DNA of 28,947 nt, taken from assembly GCA_004802705.1 (NCBI GenBank), contig SGPL01000424.1, positions 1-28,947 of the forward strand. Direction: 5' to 3'. This document shows, piece by piece, positions 21,936 through 28,947 of this stretch. Positions within the stretch are counted from its first letter, which is position 1. The number at the start of each line of letters is the position of its first letter. The DNA is from Bondarzewia mesenterica. Its lineage: Eukaryota; Basidiomycota; Agaricomycetes; Russulales; Bondarzewiaceae. The notes beneath the pieces are model-generated. The model was given only the letters and a program-made list of their open reading frames with translations. It was not told the DNA's origin and did not search any database. Both the position numbers and the translations under genes were made by a program.

Positions 21936-22320
21936 CGAAGTTGACGTCCAGGAAGCGGCCCGCAATTTTAGCGGACGTCCACGAGATAATTGCTTTTGCC
22001 CGGTTGGTTCATAGCCGAGCTTAGCCGATGTATCTTTTCACTGAATCTCGTCTCTCAGCTCACGCACATGGATGGGCACTTGACCACTTCTGATCACTTA
22101 TATATGTATCAGTCAGGCCAGCTCAGCAGCATAATCTTCCACCACAGAGACATATTCTGAGGATTAGACTATATATCAGTTGGTGAGTGGCAGTTAGCAT
22201 TCATTCGTCCTGAGACACTTGGAAAGAAGGAGTTGGACAATGGGAATGGAGAGCAACTGCTGAAGTCGAATTCACTGAAGCCGGTTCAACCATCCTACTT
22301 CGCATGATAAATCTCTAAGG

Positions 22321-22351
22321 GCGCTTCCAGGTCTGCACCTGGATGCAGCGC
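22321..22351. repeat. Two-part hairpin upstream of the isomerase gene
   Basis: GCGCT (22321-22325), TCCAGGT (22326-22332), loop CTGC, ACCTGGA (22337-22343), a three-base bulge, AGCGC (22347-22351). Both arm segments pair perfectly. It lies about 200 bp before the ATG, so it could act in DNA (dimer-binding palindrome) or in a 5' leader RNA. Confidence 0.6.
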
Positions 22352-22546
22352 GCTTTGGAGGTACATTATCTGTAGTCTCCTTCGCAGACTTCACACAGAA
22401 GACAATCGATTTGTGTATGAGCATTATCTGCTCTTGGCCCGTTCAGCGCATCCGACTACCTACGGCTGTCTCAATGGAGGCGTTGGGAGAGTTGGTTTCA
22501 CCTACTGATGAATCGCTATTTAGTTTGAACTGCACTATCTTCCGTT

Positions 22547-23814
22547 ATGAGCAAGGTAACAATAAGCGTTTCTCAAGGCATTGCTACTATCACGTTCAAT
22601 CGACCGACCACCCTCAATGCGATCACTGCAGAAGGTCGGTGTTGACGCAACGCGTGCGATCTGCATGCTTATTACATGATGTTACCAGACTATGAGGCTT
22701 TTTCATGTGCTCTGCGTGATATCGATAAGCGCGACGATGTTGTAGTGACCGTTTGGCAAGGTGTGTACCCCCACTCTATGCACGCCAACTTCGATGTGCC
22801 TCACACCTGCATTCTAGCTACTGGGAAATGGTTCTGCGCGTATGTACCTCATGAAAATCTTCGGGAAATTTCGTCACTGAAGACAAGGATATTCCCAAGA
22901 GGAACAGATCTCAAAGCTTCGAAGCCACCTGCTCCCACTTTGCGTCACCAGTTCTTGGAGAGAGTTGCAGCAACAAACACGGAGACAAGCCAGGCAGTAT
23001 GTGTCCAATCATACTCATCAAATTTCCTTGGTTGAACTTTGTGCCTCGGAATGATATTCGCAGTTATATTCGCATGGCAAGATTCTCGTCGCTGCACTGA
23101 ACGGTCCAGTCATGGGTATTCATCCACCGCTCTTCTTCATATATTATGCAATCCTCATACTCAACCTTTTCCTCGTCAAGGCATCGCCGCCGGTATGTAA
23201 CTTCCGGACATGCAAGAACTTGACTGTTACTGAGACTTTGATGAAAGCGTTCTTGGGTCACTTTGACTTCATCTATTGCATGCCTGAGGCGTGGCTCTCC
23301 GTCCCATTCACTTTTCTAGGCCTTGTTTCAGAAGGTGGTGCTAGTGCGCTGTTTATGAAGCGGAGTACGTTTTTTGTGTGCTCTTTATTTTTTTCCGGCG
23401 GACATAACCCCGGCTTTCAGTGGGGCTGGCGAAGGCAAACGAGGCACTCATTTGGGGCAAAAAGCTGTCCTCCCAAGAATTACTCGCGTGCGGATTTATC
23501 AAGTACGCATGTCTCGTTGACGTTTGATGCACAAAAACTTAGCTGTCCCTGCTTTAGTCAAATATTCCCTCAGCAGCCCGTCGAGTCCTTCCATGCCTCT
23601 GTTCGAGAACATCTGCTTGAGCAGTTGTCCGGCTTGGAGCCGACTGCCGTTTTGGGCGTAAAAAAGACTTCTGAAGGCTGGCTTAAAGGAACAAAACGAT
23701 CCGGATGCTGTGAACATGCGGGAAAGCCTTGAACAAGCTGGGCGCCTGCACACCGGTATACCAGCTGAAAGATTTGGCAAAGTTGCGAGGAAGGAGATCA
23801 GGCACAAGCTTTGA
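22547..23814 (+). CDS. Peroxisomal enoyl-CoA isomerase/hydratase (Eci1-like), contains a +1 frameshift
   Basis: Crotonase-fold enzyme for beta-oxidation of unsaturated fatty acids. Exons 22547-22634, 22689-22760, 22818-22839, 22900-22996, 23064-23115, 23181-23192, 23248-23364, 23421-23502 and 23558-23814 total 799 nt, one base too many. Family blocks in order are ITFNRPTTLNAITAEDYEAF, TGKWFCAGTDLK (oxyanion-hole region), ALNGPVMGIAAAFLGHFD and FTFLGLVSEGGAS with the acidic active-site position (about Glu143). The frame breaks at the A6 run 23660-23665. Past it the expected LLKAGLKEQNDPDAVNMRES continues to ERFGKVARKEIRHKL in the next frame. The C-terminal HKL resembles the HRL-type peroxisomal signal of yeast Eci1. 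Without the extra A the protein has 265 residues. Three introns end in AAG, and exon 6 is only 12 nt. Hydratase versus isomerase activity is not decided. Confidence 0.88.
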
Positions 23815-24451
23815 GATCCGAGCATGTATTTCTATATTCTCGGAACAGTCAGACTACTTCGTTTGCGTACGTTTATGATTGAGGACCGTTACTGAAGCTG
23901 AAGCGTGATAGGGATGAATGTCTCGACGGCAAGGCCCCTCCTCGATTTTTTTCAGTCCGGTTCACGTGTTTTCACATAGTTCAGACCTCAGACGCTACTC
24001 CGCGACGATTGGGACGCTCTCCCAGCTTCTCAAAATCTGAAACAAATTCAAGTTCTTTGCTCACCTTCGCCGCTCCCTGTTTCTCAATGATAGCGCCAAG
24101 GAAGCATCAGGCCAACTCTCGTGATCATCGACTATCCCTTAGACAGGCTTATCTGCGAAATGAATCCGGACGTCGTATTTTGGCTTCCATATGCGTGGTA
24201 TTACTCACTGCCCTGCCCAGGCGGCTTATCTCCTCTTCATGGTCAGAAGAAATCATCATCAGGTGCTTCGCGTGCTCAAGTCGCAGTCTTGCGCCAAAAA
24301 AAAGCGGGGCCTGAAGCTTTTTTGATGCATGATACTCTTGGGCTTATAAGCTATGGACTATTTGCGGGTTTAGTGAACCTTCACATTTACCGCGTCCGCT
24401 CATCTCATTCACCTCGACCATCCTCCTTGATTGGATTCTCAGCGACTCAAT
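23815..24451. other. Intergenic region upstream of the amino acid permease gene
   Basis: Overlapping plus-strand frames of 101 and 137 residues occur here but have no family character and no splice continuation into a gene. The stretch most likely holds the isomerase 3' end and the permease promoter and leader. CT-rich sequence occurs shortly before the ATG (24400-24440). Confidence 0.5.
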
Positions 24452-26570
24452 ATGAGCGACGAGAAAGTACAGTCAATCTCGTCGGGTATATCTGTGAGCG
24501 ACCAGGAGGCGCGTCGGAGGTTCCAACATGGTGAAGCGGAAATCGAGGAAGTCCCAGGCGAAAACTCCCTTCACCGTGGCCTGAAGGCGCGCCAGATCTC
24601 CATGATTGCGGTATGTCACCTAATTTTCTTGTATTATTTTGACTATGATCTCAGCCCCTTTAAAAGCTGGGTGGTGCAATAGGAACCGGCTTGATCATTG
24701 GATCGGGCACTGCGCTCGTTCGAGGTGGCCCCCTCGGCATTCTTCTCGGGTACTCTTATGTTGGGATGGTGTGCTATTTTGTGATGGTCGCTTTGGGTGA
24801 GATGGCGGCATACTTGCCTCATAAGAAGGGTTTCGCTGGATACGCTACGCGATTTGTCGATCCGGCGATGGGTTTCGCACTTGGGTGGAACTACCTGCTC
24901 AAATACCTTATCGTCACTCCCAACAACATCAATGCCGCGGGAGCAGTCATCCAGTATTGGACGACCAAGGTGCATATAGCGATATGGATGGGTGAGAAAA
25001 GTGATTATGTGTCCACTTCATTCGCCAACTGAATTTGTCTTCTCCAGTCATCTTCATTTTATTCGGTAAGTGAAGGTTGTACCGTGTAGAATGAACACTG
25101 AACAGACATCATAGTCTTTTGCATCAACTTGCTTGGTGTTCGCGTCTTCGGCGAGCTCGAATTCTGGTTCAGCGGTATCAAAGTTGTCACTCTTATTGGC
25201 CTTATTCTAATGGGGCTTATCATCGACCTTGGCGGAAATCCAAGGCACGACCGACTCGGCTTTAGGTATTGGAAAGCCCCATATGGCCCCATGGGTCATT
25301 ATCTGCAATCTGCGGTCGACAATGAGCACCTATCTATTTTCTTAGGTTTCTGGAGCACGCTAACAAATGCGCTATTCGCCTACATCGGAACTGAACTCAT
25401 TGGTGTCACTGTGGGTGAAGCAGAAAACCCCAGAAAGAACATCCCCATAGCTATTCGACGGACCTTCTTCCGGATCTTAATTTTCTATATCGGTGGTGTA
25501 TTCGTCATCGGTTTGATCGTCCCTAGCACAGAAGATGTAAGCGCGGTTGCAGTAATCTGTCTGTTTCGAAAGTGACTTGGGGTGTGTATCAGAATTTGTT
25601 CGTGGCGAATAAGGCGAAGACAGGTGCCGCTGCTTCGCCGTTCGTCGTCGGTGAGTGGCCTATCTTAATCCATGAAAGTGAGTTGAAGATTCCATTTTCC
25701 CCCTCAAAGCTACAACCTTGGCCGGAATTCGTGTATTGAATCACATCATCAATGCTGCTATTTTGCTGTTCGTGTTGAGCGCAGCAAATTCGGACCTCTA
25801 TATTGGATCACGCACGTTGTACGGTCTTGCTGTCGAGAGGAAGGCGCCCCGTATATTCACTAAAGTCAATCGCATGGGCGTTCCTTGGCCCGCCCTCATT
25901 TTATGCACCTTATTCAGTGGTTTGGTTTTCTTGAATGTTAAGTCCGCAAGCCAAAAGGGTAAGCACCTCAACGGATTCTCACAGACCCATTCTTCGATTG
26001 AAAGTATTGTCACCTAGTATTTGGTTGGTTCGTGAATTTGGTATCAACCTTCGGCGCCATCACTTGGATGTGTATATGCTACTCCCACATGTAACGGTTT
26101 TCTGAGACATTCATGTGAATCTCCATCTGATTTTCTGAATTACTTTCAGTCGTTTCATGAAGGCTTTAACCGCTCAAAATATATCGCGTGACTCCATTCC
26201 GTACAAAGCACCAATGCAACCCTTTGGCTCTTGGCTCGCGTTGATTTCTACAGCTATCATCACCATTTTTAAAGGTGATGTTGTTGCTCGCTAGGCGTCC
26301 TCAATTTCACAGCTTACGCTCAAAACAGGATACGACACCTTCATTCCCTTCAAATCGGACACGTTCGTCACGTCATACATTGCCCTGCCGGTGTTCTGCA
26401 TCTTGTGGGCTGGCTACAAAGTCATCTATAAAACTTCTGTGATCCCCATCCTCGAAGTTGACCTGACCAGCGGCATGCGAGTGTTAGATGAGGAAGAAAA
26501 GGAATTCGCACGCGTTGAACAGCTGAAGGGCCCGCGTACCCGGTTGCAGAGACTATGGGATAATTTGTAA
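24452..26570 (+). CDS. Amino acid permease (fungal YAT family, APC superfamily)
   Basis: Proton-coupled amino acid uptake at the plasma membrane. Exons 24452-24610, 24667-24991, 25048-25065, 25106-25536, 25593-25650, 25710-25958, 26018-26090, 26150-26274 and 26329-26570 give exactly 559 residues plus stop. The cytosolic N-terminus (MSDEKVQSISSG ... HRGLKARQISMIA) leads into TM1 with the substrate-binding motif LGGAIGTGLIIGSG. Further family signatures are VALGEMAAYLP, FWFSGIKVVTLIGLILMG, YIGTELIGVTVGEAENPRK and SRTLYGLAVERKAPRIF. About twelve membrane segments can be placed. The C-terminus (RVEQLKGPRTRLQRLWDNL) is polar. The third intron is only 40 nt, exon 3 only 18 nt, and two introns end in AAG. 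Substrate range cannot be read from the sequence; it could be general or narrow. Confidence 0.93.
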
Positions 26571-26878
26571 ATGCACTAAGGTTCGATTCTTGTCTACGAT
26601 ACCGCAATGACACGTCTTACTGTCATCCATACTTTATAATAAGTTCAAGCCGCTATGCCTGTCCATTTTTTGCTTATGAGGCCTTGAGGCCTTACTGCAA
26701 GGACTTTGTGTGTTACTTTCTCAGCTCATACACATCTCGTAAGCACCCATCATTTTGAGAAGAACTTGCCATTCAAGGCAAGCCGATGTAGCACCAGTGA
26801 CAAACTTCACATGAACGGCATCATAGCTGCTGGAGCATATATAAGGAGCCAAAGTCTTTGCGATGTCCGTTTCAGCGG
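26571..26878. other. Short intergenic region between permease and pirin genes
   Basis: About 308 bp with no coding sequence. It holds the permease 3' end (TTTATAATAAG near 26633) and the pirin core promoter with a TATA element at 26838-26844. Confidence 0.5.
26838..26844 (+). promoter_or_regulatory. TATA box of the pirin gene
   Basis: TATATAA, 41 bp before the ATG at 26879. This short distance favours transcription starting just upstream of that ATG, and so supports the N-terminally extended pirin model over a start at the internal Met (27044). Confidence 0.5.
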
Positions 26879-28633
26879 ATGTACAAGCTCGTCCGAACCC
26901 CCCTCCTATTATCTGCAGCCGCCGCGGTCGTTTTGGCATATCTCTGGTATTACCCAATCAACGTCACTCACCCATCCAGCAGAACTATCACCGTCCGAGT
27001 CCATTCAAGTCAAGATCATACATTCTCTGAAAATCTCGACAAGATGGCCATTCAATCCGTTTCAAGAAGCGTCATGAAAAAGGTTCTTGCTATAGAGACT
27101 GAAGAGGTGACCAACTTTCTGCGTCATCTGATAAAAGAAAACGCTAACTGGTCATTGTCGGACAGGGTGCTGGAGCGATGGTTCGCCGCTCTATTGGCGG
27201 CATGACGCTCAGGAACTTGACACCCTTTTTGATGTTGGACCATTTTCATATCTCTAAAGGAGCTGTACGATATTTTTCTGTGAAACAAAAAATCTTCAAT
27301 TTATGATAGGAAACCCACAGGGATTCCCTGATCATCCTCACCGCGGCCAAGCGACCGTCACTTATATGCTTGAAGGGTGAGCTGGAGCTTCTCCTTTTCC
27401 ATCCGCGAGAGTCACTTGACACGTTCTGCGAAAGATCAAGCAGGCATGAGGACTCAGCTGGACATGCTGGCTTGATCAAGACAGGCGGTGTGCAATGGAT
27501 GTGTGCTGTGAGTGTTCTATTGTCAAGTCCTAGAAACAGATTCAATTGATCTGTGTCTGGAACCCAGGGTCGTGGAAGTGAGCTGCCCTTGCAAAATCGA
27601 TAGATTCTGAAATTCATCACCCTTCAGTTATTCACGCTGAGATGCCCGTCAATGAGCCTGGCCAGCCTGAACCTCGCGGCCTTCAACTTTGGGTCGATCT
27701 GCCGGCGAAGGTACGTCGTTCATGGAAACATCAGTCTGCTGTATGGTTTGACCTCGTCCTTTTGTTTACAGTATAAAATGGTGGTATGTGATGCGCGCTC
27801 CGCACCCATGCCACATTCAGTGCCCTGACAATGATTTTGTTGTTCCCCTTGCAGGAACCCACGTACCAAGAATTGGACCCCGAGAAGTAAGGGACTCAAC
27901 ATAATTTTAGGAAATATATCTTCTTAAACACGTCTTCTAGTATTCCGAGCGCGTACCCAGCTGGGCCCGATGGGCCCCAGATCAAGGTCATCAGTGGCAA
28001 GAGCCACGGCGTTGAATCTCCTGTGCGCCCTCTCGGAGGGTGCTGGTATTTACACATCATCTTCAAGAAGCAAGGCACCGTTTTCCAATCCATCCGCAAG
28101 TGTTCTTTCTTGACGTTGCAATCTTGGAAAATTCGTTGATAGCTTTCGTATCCAGCGGCCGGTTGGACAACGTTCGTCTACAGTACGTTGATCATTGAAA
28201 ACATCTCGCACGACTCCTTAAAGTATTTTTTATGAAAGCTCTCAAGGGAGGTGTCAAGATAGGCTCAGACAACGTTAAGCACGATCCCTACTACACACTC
28301 GTCCTGTCGGCGAGCGAAGGAGAAAATGGAGTGACCGTCACCTCTACCGAAGACAACACGGAGTTGGTTTTGGTGCGTTTTTCTCCTAGCCGACTGATAC
28401 GCATGTTGACACTGCCGTGTGCAGATTGCGGGTGAACCATTGGATCAAGAAGTCGTTCAGTATGGTCCATTTGTGATGACCTCTAGAGAGGAAATTCAGA
28501 AAACTTTCATTGACTGTGCGCAACATTTCTCCATCTTCTTTTCATATACTTACGTCCGCACCTCGTAGATCGGTTGGCGCAGAATGGATTCGAGAAAGCG
28601 CATATTTGGAAGAGCAAGATCGGGGGCCTTTGA
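26879..28633 (+). CDS. Pirin (cupin family) with N-terminal membrane segment
   Basis: Iron-binding bicupin; relatives act as redox-sensitive nuclear cofactors or quercetinases. Thirteen exons: 26879-27106, 27166-27264, 27321-27376, 27435-27507, 27568-27577, 27628-27710, 27772-27783, 27855-27886, 27941-28095, 28156-28182, 28239-28372, 28425-28515, 28569-28633; total 354 residues in phase. The metal ligands are all present: His114 and His116 in FPDHPHRGQATVTYMLEG, and His158 and Glu160 in GRGIIHAEMP. Other signatures are GARVRRSIG-like GAMVRRSIG, LRNLTPFLMLDHF, RGLQLWVDLP and PAGWTTFVYTLKGGV. Residues 1-55 precede the usual pirin start (MAIQSVSRSV) and contain a hydrophobic helix (LLLSAAAAVVLAYLWYY). 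Intron 9 has a GC donor. Two exons are 10 and 12 nt long. The core from Met56 has 299 residues, the usual pirin length. Confidence 0.9.
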
Positions 28634-28947
28634 GTGCCCTCTCCAATTTGTCTCCTTTATCTTTATTTTCGTCACACATCTTCCAGTGGTTGATTTTCTG
28701 TTGGCAATGATAAACTTGAGTTACACAGATACTTGCTCGACTGAGCCGGAAGCTATGCGCTGGACACACATCAATGACATTTCGACAGAATACGGATGTA
28801 CTTTTGGGAGAGACACTGCAGTCAAGTCACCCGCATCTTTCTAGATCCTTTCCGTTTCCCCCTCTCGTCTTCTAAACCACTATCTTCATTTTCTTCATCA
28901 TCCCCAACACTCTCCATTCCTTCCCACACGTCATCACCATTCTCACT
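28634..28947. other. Downstream of pirin; CT-rich tract at the window edge
   Basis: No coding sequence is supported. From about 28843 to the end the plus strand is almost purely pyrimidine with ACC and ATC patches, like the promoter tracts before other genes here. It may be the promoter of a plus-strand gene starting beyond the window. Confidence 0.35.

Larger units (their letters stand above)
21530..22546. other. Intergenic region upstream of the enoyl-CoA isomerase gene
   Basis: No gene is supported. It should contain the 3' end of the armadillo-repeat transcript and the isomerase promoter. It is richer in short repeats than other gaps: a direct AGGAGTACT pair near 21705-21733, an exact tandem 11-bp repeat at 21914-21935, and a strong hairpin at 22321-22351. 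TATATAT occurs near 22100, far from the ATG at 22547. Confidence 0.5.

Noticed and set aside
24009..24534. Two overlapping plus-strand frames before the permease
   Set aside because: No family likeness. They run into the permease start in the wrong frame and are most likely leader sequence.
26578..26595. GGTTCGATTC, a possible tRNA B box
   Set aside because: The upstream sequence is the permease C-terminus, and no A box or acceptor stem can be drawn.
1..28947. Biosynthetic cluster, mobile element or novel defence-like system
   Set aside because: The genes are unrelated housekeeping and transport functions. No transposase, reverse transcriptase, terminal repeats, polyketide or peptide synthase, or NLR-type gene is present.

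Overview
The window is nuclear DNA of a filamentous basidiomycete, most likely an Agaricomycete. The genes are close together on both strands. Almost all are split by many short introns (about 40-100 nt) with GT/AG ends and pyrimidine-rich promoter tracts. The encoded families (Src1/Heh inner-nuclear-membrane protein, Mso1-like protein, cupredoxin GPI protein, ear-less beta-adaptin, YAT-type amino acid permease, pirin) also fit a basidiomycete. I found no tRNA, rRNA, CRISPR, transposon or prokaryotic feature. Gene models were built by hand from reading frame, splice signals and remembered family patterns. Exon phases were checked by arithmetic.

Layout. (1) <1-2635 (-): Src1/Heh1-type LEM-like protein, 3' end beyond the window. 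(2) 2916-4764 (-): mitochondrial sulfide:quinone oxidoreductase, with a one-base frameshift. (3) 6053-7430 (+): Mso1-like Sec1-binding protein. (4) 9014-10554 (+): secreted, probably GPI-anchored cupredoxin with Met-rich repeats. (5) 12115-13480 (-): NEPRO/RNase-MRP-type nucleolar protein, head-to-head with (6) 13783-16457 (+): AP-complex beta-adaptin. (7) 16576-17647 (-): OTU deubiquitinase of the OTUD6B type, convergent with the adaptin and head-to-head with (8) 17785-18722 (+): small spliced gene I do not recognise. (9) 18886-21529 (+): armadillo-repeat protein resembling SmgGDS/RAP1GDS1. (10) 22547-23814 (+): peroxisomal enoyl-CoA isomerase/hydratase, also with a one-base frameshift. (11) 24452-26570 (+): amino acid permease. 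(12) 26879-28633 (+): pirin with an N-terminal membrane segment.

The genes do not form a pathway or cluster. They are mostly housekeeping functions (nuclear envelope, vesicle traffic, ubiquitin removal, RNA processing, sulfide and fatty-acid oxidation, nutrient uptake). I see no new biological system. The points most worth a second look are two isolated single-base insertions in otherwise intact enzymes; a run of AAG 3' splice sites and very small exons concentrated in the three right-hand genes; two GC-AG introns; a cupredoxin flanked by Met-x-Met motifs; a pirin with a predicted membrane anchor; two clean hairpins in upstream regions; and the unrecognised gene at 17785-18722.
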